DNA of 64,000 nt from an uncultured Rhodoferax sp. (GCF_946221635.1 NZ_CAMIHB010000011.1:1-64000), one strand, 5' to 3'; counted from the stretch's first letter, positions 17,672 through 29,702 are shown. Numbers and translations: made by a program. The notes: generated by a model not told the origin, from the letters alone.

Positions 17672-18673
17672 TTACTTGGTGGCGTTGATGCGGTCCAGCA
17701 GGCCCTTGGGCCAGACCTTGGCGTAGTCGGAGCTCTGGTACGCCGCCTGCACCGTGCTACGGAAGGCGTTCACGTCCGGGGTGCTGACCTGCAGGCCTTC
17801 CTTCTTGAAGAACTCCACCAGCTGGGCTTCTTCCTTGAGGCGGTTTTCGTTGTTGTAGGCGGCAGCGGCCTGGGCGGCGGCAGTCACCTTCTGCTTTTGT
17901 GCAGCGGTCAGGGCATTGAAGCTCTTGTTGGAGATGGCGATGAAGATGCCGTCCACCAGGTGGCTGGTCAGCACCAGTTGCTTGGTCACCTCGTAGAACT
18001 TGGCCGCGCGCACCGAGGGCAGGGGATTGTCCTGGCCGTCGATGGTGCCGGTCTTCAGGCCCATGTAGACCTCGCCAAAGGCCAGCGGTGTGGCGGTGGC
18101 GCCCAAAGCATCACCCAGGAACAGCCATTCCTTGGAGCCGGGCATGCGCAGTTTCACACCTTTGAGGTCCGCCGGCGTCTTGACGGCCTTGGCCTCGCGC
18201 AGGTTGACCTGGCGCGTGCCCAGGTAGACGGTGGCCAGCGGCGTGACGTCCATCTTCTCAGAGACCAGTTTGAACAGCTCGGTGCCGATGGGGCCGTTGA
18301 AGATCTTCTGCTGTTGCTCCGGGTCGCGCACCACGTAGCCGGCCGTGAAGATGGAGAACTCGGGCACCAGCTTGGCGATGTCAAAGGCCGAGATGCTGGA
18401 CAGCTCCAGGTTGCCGCGCGCCATGGCCGCGGGTTCGGTGCCTTGCTTGAACAGCGTGGCGTTCAGGTTGATCTGCACGTCGAACTCGCCCGGTGCCGTT
18501 TTCTCCAATTGCTCCTTGAAGACCGTCCACATCTTGGCGTGCCAGTCGTCCGGTACGGCAGGGGTGGAGATGCGCAGCACGGTCTTGGTTTGTGCCATTG
18601 CGGGCAGGGCGCTGGCGCCCAGGGCGGCGGCGGCACCCAGCAGGGTGCGACGGTTCAGATGGGATGCAGTCAT
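17672..18673 (-). CDS. dctP: TRAP transporter solute-binding protein (DctP family), Tat-like signal
   Basis: This is the periplasmic receptor of the TRAP system, 333 residues. The N-terminus LNRRTLLGAAAALGASALPAMAQ carries a twin-arginine-like motif and an AXA-type cleavage site. The family arginine region is seen in LKGVKLRMPGSKEWL, and TIDGQDNPLPSVRAAKFYEV is the usual DctP block. It lies 39 bp after the DapA-like gene. Ligand identity is not readable; the context suggests a sugar acid or keto acid. Confidence 0.93.
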   Translation of the reverse strand: MTASHLNRRTLLGAAAALGASALPAMAQTKTVLRISTPAVPDDWHAKMWTVFKEQLEKTAPGEFDVQINLNATLFKQGTEPAAMARGNLELSSISAFDIAKLVPEFSIFTAGYVVRDPEQQQKIFNGPIGTELFKLVSEKMDVTPLATVYLGTRQVNLREAKAVKTPADLKGVKLRMPGSKEWLFLGDALGATATPLAFGEVYMGLKTGTIDGQDNPLPSVRAAKFYEVTKQLVLTSHLVDGIFIAISNKSFNALTAAQKQKVTAAAQAAAAYNNENRLKEEAQLVEFFKKEGLQVSTPDVNAFRSTVQAAYQSSDYAKVWPKGLLDRINATK

Positions 18674-18712
18674 GGTCTTGTCTCCTTTAGTTATGGCAAT
18701 GTCGTCTTCCGA

Positions 18713-19627
18713 TTACAGCTGGCGCAAGCCAGCACCGAGGGCGCGATACCCGCTGCGCACGGCTTCCAGCTCTGCGCTGTCCAAGGGGCTCAGCGGCGCG
18801 CGCATGGCCAGCCATGCATCATCGCCGGTTTGCTCGGCCAGCATGGCTTTGTACACGCCCACGAAAGGCATGCCGGGCCGGACGGAGAGCAACTTGAGCA
18901 GGTCCAGGATCAGTTGGGCATCGCCGGGCGCCACCTTGTCGGGGGTGCTCATCACGCGTTTCATCAGGCCGGGCGCAATATTGGCCAGGCCGTTGATGGA
19001 GCCCGAGCCGCCTTCGCACATCACCGGGGCCACATCGGGCTCGGCACCGACCAGGATGGCCAGTTGCGGGAAGGCGTGTGCCAGTCCCAGCGAGTGCGCG
19101 CGGTCGCCGCTGCTGTCTTTGACGCCCACCACCTGGCCAGGGTGGCGGCGCACCAGTTCGGCAATCGCGGTGTGCGAGAAGCCGAAGGTGCTCATGAAGG
19201 GGAAGTGGTAGAGCAGGAGCTTCAAACCTTCGTCGCCAATGCCGCGCACCACCTGGGAGACGGCTTCGATGACGCCGGCCTCGCGCGGCTGGTTGAAGAA
19301 AAAGGGCGGCATCAGCATCTGGCGGTGCACGCCCAGGCGGCTGGCATGCTGGCCCAGCTCAATGGCTTCGCCCAGCGCCAGTGTGGTGGTGGTGACGATG
19401 ATCTGGTCCGCGCGGATGCCCGCACCCAGGAAAGATTCAAGCAGCCCCTTGCGCTCGGCCAGTGTGAAGGCGGGACCTTCGCCCGTGGTGCCAAACAGGG
19501 TGACGCCGTCGCAGCCTGCATCCAGCATGCGTCGGGCGTGGGCAATGGCGCGCGGGGTGTCCAGCGCGCCATCGGCGTCAATGGGGAGAAGCAGGGCAGG
19601 CCAGAGGCCGTGGATATCGGGGTTCAA
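18713..19627 (-). CDS. DapA/N-acetylneuraminate lyase-superfamily aldolase or dehydratase
   Basis: A class I lyase, 304 residues, with the superfamily residues in place: GTTGEGPAFT (47-56), Tyr140 in LLLYHFP and the Schiff-base Lys170 in VVGVKDSSGD. I chose the TTG at 19627 as start: AAGGAG sits 6 bases before it, and it overlaps the stop of the GntR gene as TTGA. A longer reading from an ATG at 19660 would lie within the regulator gene and lacks a ribosome binding site. Members of this superfamily act on 2-keto-3-deoxy sugar acids, among others. Together with the TRAP and FAH genes a sugar-acid role is likely, but it is not proven to be aldolase or dehydratase. Confidence 0.87.
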   Translation of the reverse strand: MNPDIHGLWPALLLPIDADGALDTPRAIAHARRMLDAGCDGVTLFGTTGEGPAFTLAERKGLLESFLGAGIRADQIIVTTTTLALGEAIELGQHASRLGVHRQMLMPPFFFNQPREAGVIEAVSQVVRGIGDEGLKLLLYHFPFMSTFGFSHTAIAELVRRHPGQVVGVKDSSGDRAHSLGLAHAFPQLAILVGAEPDVAPVMCEGGSGSINGLANIAPGLMKRVMSTPDKVAPGDAQLILDLLKLLSVRPGMPFVGVYKAMLAEQTGDDAWLAMRAPLSPLDSAELEAVRSGYRALGAGLRQL

Positions 19628-20373
19628 ACGTTTCTCCTTGAGAGGTCGGGGGTGGTCCATTCGCTGCGCACCTGCTCCAGCGGTGCGTTCATCACGCGGT
19701 TGCGTGCGCTGTTGATGTGGTCTTCCAGCAACTCCATGGCCTGGGCCGCATCGCGCTGGCGCAGGGCCTCGATGAAGCGCAGGTGTTCCTGCATGGCGGG
19801 GATCAGGCGTCCCGGTGTGATCACGCTGTGTTCCAGCTTGATCAGGCGCACGCGCAGGCTGTTGACGCGGTACTGGTCGGAAATGATGTCGTTGCCCAGG
19901 GCATCGACCATGCGGTCGTGCAGGCCCCAGTCCACTGCCTGCGCGTCGTCGAGCAGGGCGGTGTCGTTCAGCGCGTCACTGGCCTCGGCGCGGCGCAGGA
20001 TGTCGCGGTGGCTGGCCTCGATGGCGGCCAGTTCGGCATCGCTGGCGCTGTGCACAAAGTTCAGTACCGCCTCGCGCTCGATCATGGAGCGCACCTGGAA
20101 GGCGTTGCGGATCAGTTTCAGGTCCACATGGGCAATCTGCAGGCCGCGCTGGGGCACGGTTTTGACCAGACCGGCCGCTTCCAGGCGCGGAATCATCTCG
20201 CGCACCGCGCCCAAGGGCATGTCCAGCAGGGCCATGAGCTCGCGCTGGGACACAAATTGCCCGGCGCGTATGCCACCCGTGAAGATTTGCTGCGTAAAGC
20301 CCCGGTAGGCCCGCGCGCGCTGGCTGGTGGACTCGTCGGAAATGCTGGCTGCAGCCTGTGTCATGGCTGACAT
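19624..20373 (-). CDS. GntR-family (FadR type) transcriptional regulator
   Basis: A 249-residue repressor with an N-terminal winged helix (about residues 28-85, including SQRELMALLDMPLGAVREMIPRLEAAG) and an all-helical FCD ligand domain. The FCD histidines that hold the metal are consistent with WGLHDRMV and later positions. Two ATG codons, at 20373 and 20364, could start it. It heads the operon with the DapA-like lyase and TRAP genes and probably responds to the pathway intermediate. It is divergent from alaS across 134 bp. Confidence 0.9.
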   Translation of the reverse strand: MSAMTQAAASISDESTSQRARAYRGFTQQIFTGGIRAGQFVSQRELMALLDMPLGAVREMIPRLEAAGLVKTVPQRGLQIAHVDLKLIRNAFQVRSMIEREAVLNFVHSASDAELAAIEASHRDILRRAEASDALNDTALLDDAQAVDWGLHDRMVDALGNDIISDQYRVNSLRVRLIKLEHSVITPGRLIPAMQEHLRFIEALRQRDAAQAMELLEDHINSARNRVMNAPLEQVRSEWTTPDLSRRNV

Positions 20374-20507
20374 GTTAGTTAAATCTCAGCAAGGCAGCTC
20401 TCCGTGTTTACCCTTGGTTGCGGGTGTTTGCGCGGGTAGCCTGGTGCCCGGCACGGGGCGGCGATAATAGAAGGTTCCATAGACCCCACGTGCGAAGAAA
20501 ACCAGAC

Positions 20508-23204
<2,697 letters not shown>

Positions 23205-23221
23205 GCTGCAGGCCGGCAGCT

Positions 23222-23282
23222 TCTGCTATCAAAGCAGGAGCTGCTCGCGCAGATTCCACGAGGGCTGGAGCCCTAAAAGGTT
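23222..23282 (+). repeat. dispersed hairpin element, copy 4 (intergenic)
   Basis: Between alaS and the convergent thioredoxin-like gene. It reads TGCTATCAAAGCAGGAGC, then TGCTCGCGCAGATTCCACG and AGGGCTGGAGCCC. It ends right at the stop codon of the thioredoxin-like gene and may act as the shared 3' hairpin. Confidence 0.8.
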
Positions 23283-23283
23283 A

Positions 23284-23667
23284 TTAACTGCCGGGGCGGG
23301 CCTGGCGCGCACGCAGGCGCGCGAGCAGGGCGTTGACATCCGCATCCTGCACCGTACGGGCACCGGGTTCCGTGGCGTTCTGGATGAGTCGGCGCAGCGT
23401 CTCCAGGTGCGGCATCACGGTGCCAAAGAAACGAGGCTCGGCACCCTGCCCAATCAGGATGGTGGGGAAATTCTCCACCTCGATGGGGTCCACCAGATCG
23501 GCCTCGTCCTCAATGTCCACCCATTCAAAGCGCGCAGCCGCAAACTCCGCCTGCAACTGGGCAAACAGGGGTTGGTACTCGGTGCAGGTGCCGCACCAGG
23601 CGGCGCAGAGGCACACCACACGCAGGGTGTCGGTGGGGCTGGCGGAGGAAACAAGGGGCTCTGGCAT
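23284..23667 (-). CDS. thioredoxin-family protein
   Basis: A 127-residue cytoplasmic thioredoxin-fold protein with the redox motif Trp24-Cys25-Gly-Thr-Cys28 (the classical form is WCGPC) and the cis-proline segment VENFPTILIGQG. It has no signal peptide. The ATG at 23667 was chosen over a GTG three codons upstream. The last roughly 30 residues are rich in Arg and Ala. It stands alone, convergent with alaS and divergent from fpr. Its partner is unknown. Confidence 0.85.
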   Translation of the reverse strand: MPEPLVSSASPTDTLRVVCLCAAWCGTCTEYQPLFAQLQAEFAAARFEWVDIEDEADLVDPIEVENFPTILIGQGAEPRFFGTVMPHLETLRRLIQNATEPGARTVQDADVNALLARLRARQARPGS

Positions 23668-23801
23668 GCGGGTCACTCTAATGACTCAAATCAATATCGA
23701 TATAACGAAGCGCTGGGGTATGGAGTTTTACAATATAGGGGTTCGCCCTAGTCCTTTCGGGCTGCAGGCATTTCCCTTCGACTGACCCCACCAAGGCCCC
23801 C

Positions 23802-24578
23802 ATGAGTGCATTTCTGGAAGAAACAGTTTTAAGCGTACACCACTGGACAGACCGTTTGTTCAGCTTCACCACCACTCGGGATCCGGCCCTGCGTTTTTCC
23901 AACGGCCACTTCACGATGATCGGCCTGCGCCAGGACAACGGCAAGCCCCTGCTGCGCGCCTATTCCATCGCCAGCGCCAACTACGAAGAGCATCTGGAGT
24001 TCCTCAGCATCAAGGTGCAGGATGGTCCGCTCACTTCCAAGCTGCAGCACATCAAGGCCGGCGACAAGATCGTGGTGGGCCGCAAGCCCACGGGCACGCT
24101 GCTCATCGACTACCTGTTGCCGGGCAAGAACCTCTACCTGCTGGGCAGCGGCACCGGCCTGGCGCCTTTCCTGAGCGTGGCGCGCGACCCCGAGACCTAC
24201 GAGAAGTACGAAAAAGTCATCGTGGTGCACGGTGTGCGCGAAGTGAAGGAGCTGGCCTACTACGAGCTGTTCAAGAAGGAACTCCAGGAGCATGAGTTCC
24301 TGGGCGAGATGATCAGCAAGCAGATGCTGTACTACCCCACGGTCACGCGTGAGCCGTTCGAGAATCAGGGCCGCATCACTACCCTGATCGAAAGCGGCAA
24401 GCTGCCCGCGGACCTGGGCCTGCCCCCGCTGGACCCGGCCCATGACCGCATCATGATCTGCGGCAGCCCCGGCCTGAACAAGGACATGCGCGAAATCCTC
24501 GACGCCAAGGGCTTCAAGGAAGGCAACACCACCACCCCCGGCGACTACGTGGTGGAGCGCGCCTTCGTCGAGCAGTAA
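23802..24578 (+). CDS. fpr: ferredoxin--NADP(+) reductase
   Basis: An FAD enzyme that passes electrons between NADPH and ferredoxin or flavodoxin, 258 residues as in E. coli Fpr (248). It shows the FAD motif RAYSIAS (about residues 50-56), the NADP region LLGSGTGLAPFLSVARDPETY, the conserved ICGSPGLNKDM and a C-terminal aromatic-less end ERAFVEQ. The 134-bp upstream region is A+T rich with TACAAT at 23729 as a possible -10 preceded by TATAAC; fpr genes are often redox-regulated, but I cannot name the regulator. A terminator follows. Confidence 0.95.
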   Translation: MSAFLEETVLSVHHWTDRLFSFTTTRDPALRFSNGHFTMIGLRQDNGKPLLRAYSIASANYEEHLEFLSIKVQDGPLTSKLQHIKAGDKIVVGRKPTGTLLIDYLLPGKNLYLLGSGTGLAPFLSVARDPETYEKYEKVIVVHGVREVKELAYYELFKKELQEHEFLGEMISKQMLYYPTVTREPFENQGRITTLIESGKLPADLGLPPLDPAHDRIMICGSPGLNKDMREILDAKGFKEGNTTTPGDYVVERAFVEQ

Positions 24579-24598
24579 GCCCGGCAAAGGCCCACGAG

Positions 24599-24624
24599 AA
24601 AGCGCCCCGAGGGGCGCTTTTTTT
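24599..24624 (+). terminator. rho-independent terminator of fpr
   Basis: AAAGCGCCCC pairs with GGGGCGCTTT (24599-24608 with 24611-24620), followed by T residues on the plus strand. It lies between fpr and the convergent dinG. Confidence 0.85.
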
Positions 24625-24645
24625 ATGGCACGCCTGGGGCGTGCC

Positions 24646-26805
24646 TCAGTCCAGTTGCCGCACGGCCCGGCGGTAGGCCGGCAGCCCCGCCAGCATGCGC
24701 TTGCCGTAGCTGGTCTGGGTCAGGCGCTTGTCGTAGCAGATGACCTGGGCGCGGTCTTCTTCGGTGCGGATGGCGCGGCCAGTCCATTGCAGCAGCTTCA
24801 CGCCGGTGGCGGGGATGACCAGCTCGTTGAACGGGTCGCGGCCTACGCTTTTCAGCCATTCCGCGCGCGCCTCGTCCACCGGGTCACTGGGTGGGGCGAA
24901 AGGCAGCTTGGCGATGAACACGGTTTCGCACAGGGCGCCGGGCAGGTCCAGGCCCTCGCCAAAACTCTGCAGGCCAAACAGCACCGAAGGCAGGCCGCCA
25001 TTCACGCGCAGCGCATGCGCCTCCAGCAGGCGGGTGCGTGATTGCGTACCCTGCACCAACACCATGTCCATCAGGTGGCCGGGCAGGGCCTCCGTGGCCG
25101 CACGCATCTGGGCGCGGCTGGTGAACAGCACCAGGGCACCGCGCCGCACCTGTTCCAGATCATCCATCAGGGCGCGCACCATCTCGGCCGTGTAGGCATC
25201 GGCCTGTTTGGGATCGGCACGGGTGTGCACCACGGTCAGGCTGCCCTGGGCCGTGTAGTTGAAGGGGCTGGCCACTTCCAGGGCCGTGACATAGGGCTTG
25301 TTGGACAGGCCCGCTTCCTGCAGAAAGTAGTCAAAGCTGCCGCAGCTGGTGAGCGAGGCACTGGTGACCACGGCGCCGCGCACCTGGCTCCACAGAAACT
25401 GGCGCAGCAGGTCGCCGGGCACGATGGGGCAGGCATGCGCCGTCATGGTCAGAAAGCTGCTCTCGCTCTCCGCCTGCAGCCATTTGGCCAGGGGCTGCTC
25501 GCCGTGTTCCAGCAGCAAACCAGCCGTGCTTACCAGGCTGCCCAGGCGCGGCGCCAGGCCACCCAACTGGGCATAGAGCTGGGCGCACAGCGCGGCCTGG
25601 CTGGGGTCGTCCTTGGCAATCGCTTTCACGTCCACGCCCAGGGCTTCCAGCGCCTTGGACAGGCCGTTGGCCTGCGCGTGGATCTGCGTCACCGGCTCGT
25701 GCAGCGCCTCGGGCAGCACGCCGTTGGCAAAGCGCAGCGTGCCGTCCTTGCCGCCACCGTGGGCATCGCGCCCGGTCTGGGCCCAGACCAGGTCCATGGC
25801 CATGCGGGCCAGCGTGGTCAGCGCGCCCTTGAGCTGGCTGGTCACGGTCTGCACGTCTTCGCCGATGTGCAGGGCCAGCTTGCCGGCGACCTCGTTCATG
25901 GTCTTGGGCAGCTTGTCCAGCCAGCGCAGGTTGCTGAGGTCCATGGCGCTGGAGAACTGGTCCAGCGCCACGGCGGGCAGATGGTGGCCTTCGTCAAAGA
26001 CGACGAGGCAGTTGTCCAGGTCGGGCAGGGTCTTCATGCCCAGGCTGGCCAGCACCAGGTCGTGGTTGGCCACGATGACATTGGCCTCGGCCAGCTTGGT
26101 GCGGGCGTTGTAGTAGCTGCACTCCTTGTAGCGCGGGCAATGGCGCGCGGTACAGGTGTGGCGCTCGGCGGCCACGGCCGACCAGTCGCGCGGGTCGGGA
26201 ACATCGGGCAGGTTGTCGCGGTCGCCGTCCCAACTCGCCACGGCCAGCTTGTGCGCCATGCTCTCGAACAGGGCTTGGCGGCGTTCCTCGATGGCTTCCT
26301 GCGACAGGGCATTCGCCTTGGGTTGCGGCAGGTCGTCGTCGAACAAATCGTCTTCACTGGCGCCGCTGCCGACCAGACGCTCCAGCTTCACCTTGCAGAC
26401 GTAGCGCCCGCGCCCCTTGGCCAGTGCGTAGGCAAAAGGCTGCTCCATGCTGCGCGCCAGGGCCGGCAGGTCCTTGCTCATCAGCTGCTCCTGCAGCGCC
26501 ACCGTGGCCGTGCTGATGATCACGCGCGTCTTGCGCTCCAGCGCCATGGCAATGGCCGTGCTGGCATAGGCCGCGCTCTTGCCCACGCCGGTGCCGGCCT
26601 GGATGACCGCGATGGCCTTGGTTGGCGTGGGGTGCTCGCCGATATCGGCCTGAGCCAGCGTAGCGGCCACGGTTTGCGCCATCTGGTGCTGGCCGGGGCG
26701 CACGCGAAAGCCCGCAGTGCTGCCCACCACGGTTTCAAAGGCGCGCAAGGCGTGTCGGGCCAGGGTGGCCGAGGCGGGCGGCAGGGAGGACAGATCGGAG
26801 GTCAC
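24646..26805 (-). CDS. dinG: ATP-dependent DNA helicase DinG
   Basis: A superfamily 2, XPD-like 5'-3' helicase, 719 residues. It has Walker A AGTGVGKSAAY (about residues 71-81), the Fe-S cluster cysteines in RYVCKVKLERL and CTARHCPRYKECSYY, the DEGH box in VVFDEGHHLPAV and the C-terminal helicase motif QWTGRAIRTEEDRA. The start is the GTG at 26805, which gives the usual N-terminus; no better ATG lies near. It acts on R-loops and G-quadruplexes during replication stress in E. coli. It is a single gene, divergent from pabBC. Confidence 0.93.
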   Translation of the reverse strand: MTSDLSSLPPASATLARHALRAFETVVGSTAGFRVRPGQHQMAQTVAATLAQADIGEHPTPTKAIAVIQAGTGVGKSAAYASTAIAMALERKTRVIISTATVALQEQLMSKDLPALARSMEQPFAYALAKGRGRYVCKVKLERLVGSGASEDDLFDDDLPQPKANALSQEAIEERRQALFESMAHKLAVASWDGDRDNLPDVPDPRDWSAVAAERHTCTARHCPRYKECSYYNARTKLAEANVIVANHDLVLASLGMKTLPDLDNCLVVFDEGHHLPAVALDQFSSAMDLSNLRWLDKLPKTMNEVAGKLALHIGEDVQTVTSQLKGALTTLARMAMDLVWAQTGRDAHGGGKDGTLRFANGVLPEALHEPVTQIHAQANGLSKALEALGVDVKAIAKDDPSQAALCAQLYAQLGGLAPRLGSLVSTAGLLLEHGEQPLAKWLQAESESSFLTMTAHACPIVPGDLLRQFLWSQVRGAVVTSASLTSCGSFDYFLQEAGLSNKPYVTALEVASPFNYTAQGSLTVVHTRADPKQADAYTAEMVRALMDDLEQVRRGALVLFTSRAQMRAATEALPGHLMDMVLVQGTQSRTRLLEAHALRVNGGLPSVLFGLQSFGEGLDLPGALCETVFIAKLPFAPPSDPVDEARAEWLKSVGRDPFNELVIPATGVKLLQWTGRAIRTEEDRAQVICYDKRLTQTSYGKRMLAGLPAYRRAVRQLD

Positions 26806-26913
26806 AGGGGACTGGCAGACGTAGCGCAGAAAGGGCCCACAGGAGGGCCGAAGGAGGGCTGACTATACAGGCAGCGCCGATAATCGGGCTTGCACCCATC
26901 CCGCCCGCACCGA

Positions 26914-28659
26914 ATGCCCCAGCCGCACGCCCTGATCGATTTTCTAGACCCGCACCAGGCTGGCGCCGCGCCCTTGCAACTGGCCTTTGGCGCGCCGCAG
27001 CAGGTGCTGGTGGCGCAGACGCTGGAGCAGGTGCCCCAGGTGCTGGCACAGGTGGACGCGCTGAGCCGCGCCGGTCACTGGTGTGTGGGCTATGTGCGTT
27101 ACGAGGCTGCGCCGGCGTTTGACGCTGCGCTGCAGGTGCACGTGGCTGACGGGCCGCTGGCCTGGTTTGGGGTTCACCAGGCCCCTCTGCCGGCGGACGC
27201 CGTGGCCGCACCCGAAGGCGCTGAGCCCTGCCTGCGCTGGCAGCCTCAGGTGGAGCGCGCCACCTTTGACCGGAACATGGCCGACATCCACCGTGCCATT
27301 GCGGCCGGGGAGTTTTACCAGGTCAACTACACCGCCCCCCTGCATGCGGACTTTGCGGGGGACGCACGTGCCTGCTTCCAGGCGCTGCGCCGCGCCCAGC
27401 CGCGCGCCTACAGCGCCTTCATCGATGCCGGTGCGGAGCAGGTGCTGTCCGTCTCGCCCGAGCTGTTTTTTGACTGGGACGGCCAGCGCATCCTGAGCCG
27501 CCCCATGAAGGGCACGGCGGCGCGCGGTGCCACGCCCGTCGAAGACGCTGCCAACGCCGAACGCCTGCGCCACACGCCCAAGGAGCAGGCCGAGAACGTG
27601 ATGATCGTGGACCTGATCCGCAACGACCTCTCGCGCATTGCGCTGCCCTTCAGCGTCAAGGTGCCGCGCCTGTTCCATCTGGAGCCCCTGCCCACGGTGT
27701 GGCAGATGACCTCGGACGTGGAGGCGCAAACCCGGCCCGGTACCACGCTGGTGGACGTGTTCCGCGCACTGTTTCCCTGCGGCTCCATCACCGGCGCCCC
27801 CAAGGTCCAGGCCATGCGCCAGATCTGCGCGCTGGAACCTGCGCCGCGCGGTGTCTATTGCGGTGCCGTGGGGCTGGTGCGGCCCGGAGGGCATGCCACC
27901 TTCAACGTGGCCATCCGCACGGTGACCGTGCGGGGCAATCAGGCGGTGTGTGGCATTGGCAGCGGCATGACCTTTGATGCGCAGCCCCAGGGCGAGTGGC
28001 AGGAGTGGCAGAACAAGCGCATGTTCCTGGAGCGGGCGAGCCAGCCCTTTGAATTGCTGGAAACGCTGGCCCTGCGCGATGGCGTGTTGCAGCACCTGCC
28101 CCTGCATCTGGAGCGCATGGCCGACGCGGCTGCGCACTTTGGCACGCCCTGGGACGCACAGCGCGCCCACAAGGCCCAGCAGGCCCTGGCCAGCACGCAT
28201 CCGCAGGGCAGCTACCGCGTGCGCCTGCTGCTCTCGGCCCAGGGGCATTTTGCGGCCCAGGCCTTTGCCATGGCCGACACGCCCCAGCCGGTGCGCCTGC
28301 AGCTCGCCACCGCGCCGCTGGACGACGCACACAGCGAGTTTGTGCGCTTCAAGACTACGCGCCGCGCCCACTATGAGGCGCTGGCGCCCACCGACCCGGC
28401 CGTGTTTGACACCCTGCTGTTCAACCGCGCCGGTGAGTTGACCGAGTGCACGCGCGGCAATATCGCCGTGCTGCTGGACGGCCGCTGGGTCACGCCGCCG
28501 CTGGCCTGCGGCCTGCTGCCCGGTGTGGGGCGGGCGGTGTACCTGCACAGCGGGCGGCTGCATGAGGCCGTGGTGCGGGTGGACGATCTGCCGCGCGCCA
28601 AGGGCTTTGCGTTTGTGAACAGTTTGCGCGGGTGGCTGGATGCCGAGTTGGTGGCCTAA
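26914..28659 (+). CDS. pabB: fused aminodeoxychorismate synthase component I / 4-amino-4-deoxychorismate lyase
   Basis: A folate-pathway enzyme of 581 residues joining PabB (about 1-340) and PabC (about 370-581). The PabB part has the chorismate-binding blocks QVNYTAPLHADF, SPELFFDWDG, RPMKGTAARG, MIVDLIRNDLSRIA and FPCGSITGAPKVQAM. The PabC part is a fold-type IV PLP enzyme with FKTTRRAHYEAL and ECTRGNIAVLLDG; the family lysine is expected within FKTTRR. The ATG at 26914 is used; a TTG 24 bases upstream is possible. Its end overlaps the next gene by 20 bp. Confidence 0.92.
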   Translation: MPQPHALIDFLDPHQAGAAPLQLAFGAPQQVLVAQTLEQVPQVLAQVDALSRAGHWCVGYVRYEAAPAFDAALQVHVADGPLAWFGVHQAPLPADAVAAPEGAEPCLRWQPQVERATFDRNMADIHRAIAAGEFYQVNYTAPLHADFAGDARACFQALRRAQPRAYSAFIDAGAEQVLSVSPELFFDWDGQRILSRPMKGTAARGATPVEDAANAERLRHTPKEQAENVMIVDLIRNDLSRIALPFSVKVPRLFHLEPLPTVWQMTSDVEAQTRPGTTLVDVFRALFPCGSITGAPKVQAMRQICALEPAPRGVYCGAVGLVRPGGHATFNVAIRTVTVRGNQAVCGIGSGMTFDAQPQGEWQEWQNKRMFLERASQPFELLETLALRDGVLQHLPLHLERMADAAAHFGTPWDAQRAHKAQQALASTHPQGSYRVRLLLSAQGHFAAQAFAMADTPQPVRLQLATAPLDDAHSEFVRFKTTRRAHYEALAPTDPAVFDTLLFNRAGELTECTRGNIAVLLDGRWVTPPLACGLLPGVGRAVYLHSGRLHEAVVRVDDLPRAKGFAFVNSLRGWLDAELVA

Positions 28660-29689
28660 GGGGATTGCCACGCTGCTGCTGGCGCTGGGCCTCTGGTCCG
28701 GCGCGGGAGCCCAGATGGTGGGGCCTGCGCCCAAGCGCCTGGTTGCGGCCGATCTGGGCTTGGTGGTGAACCTGTCGGACCCGTATTCGGTGGCCGTGGG
28801 GGAGTACTACGTGCAGCAGCGCGGGCTGGAGGCGGGCCAGGTGCTGTACGTGGAGCTGCCCGTCAAGCCCGTGCTCAGCCTGGCCGAGTTCGAGCCCCTG
28901 CAGGCCCAGATCCGCAAGGCCTTTGGCAGCAGCACGCGTGCCCTGGCCCTGGCCTGGGCCCAGCCCTATGCGGTGGAGTGCAACGGCATCACGGCCGCCG
29001 TCTCGCTGGGCTTCGACCCGGAGATCTGTCGCGCCAGTTGCAACCCGTCCAAGCCGTCCCCATTGTTTGGCAAGCCATTGCCGACGGTGCAGGTGGAGGA
29101 GGGCTTGCGCCCCTCCATGCTGCTGGCAGCCCGCACGGTCGAGGCGGCCAAGGCGCTGATTGACCGTGGCGTGGCCGCCGACCGGCAACTGGGCAAGCGC
29201 GGCGTGCCGGCCGCGCACGCCGTGTTTGTCTCCACCGCCGACAAGGCGCGCAATGTGCGCGAGCCGCTGTTTCCGGTGGCAGCGGCCGTGCCTGCGCTGG
29301 GCCTGCAGATGGACCGTGTGCAGAGCGGCCCCGGCGATGCCTTGCCCCGCGTCATCCTCTACCAGACCGGGGCGGTGCGCGAAGAGCACATGCAGCGCAT
29401 CCAGTGGCTGCCTGGCGCGCTGGCCGACCACCTGACCTCGTTTGGCGGGCGGTTGCTGGACGCGCAAGGCCAGATGAGCGTGCTGGACTGGCTGGAGGCC
29501 GGCGCCACGGCCAGCTACGGCACGGTGAGCGAGCCCTGCAACCACCAGCAAAAGTTCCCCCACCCCAGCCTGTTGCTGGCGCACTACGCCGCCGGCGCCA
29601 CGGCGGTCGAGGCCTACTGGCGCAGCGTGGCCTGGCCGGCGCAGGGTGTGTTTGTGGGTGAGCCACTGGCCGCACCGTTCGGGCGATGA
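28640..29689 (+). CDS. TIGR03790-family secreted protein
   Basis: A 349-residue protein with a signal peptide (GIATLLLALGLWSGAGAQM). The body matches what I know as family TIGR03790: ADLGLVVNLSDPYSVAVGEYY near the start, TRALALAWAQPYAVECNGIT, and GATASYGTVSEPCNHQQKFPHP near the end. The function of that family is not established. It overlaps pabB by 20 bp and precedes the rhomboid gene by 13 bp, so the three are probably co-transcribed. Confidence 0.75.
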   Translation: MPSWWPKGIATLLLALGLWSGAGAQMVGPAPKRLVAADLGLVVNLSDPYSVAVGEYYVQQRGLEAGQVLYVELPVKPVLSLAEFEPLQAQIRKAFGSSTRALALAWAQPYAVECNGITAAVSLGFDPEICRASCNPSKPSPLFGKPLPTVQVEEGLRPSMLLAARTVEAAKALIDRGVAADRQLGKRGVPAAHAVFVSTADKARNVREPLFPVAAAVPALGLQMDRVQSGPGDALPRVILYQTGAVREEHMQRIQWLPGALADHLTSFGGRLLDAQGQMSVLDWLEAGATASYGTVSEPCNHQQKFPHPSLLLAHYAAGATAVEAYWRSVAWPAQGVFVGEPLAAPFGR

Positions 29690-29702
29690 TGCGGGCGCTC
29701 TT

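Noticed and set aside
15279..20308. Plus-strand open frames of 688 and 888 codons opposite the TRAP, DapA-like and GntR genes
   Set aside because: Their translations are His/Gln/Gly-rich and cross several well-supported minus-strand genes, including their intergenic junctions.
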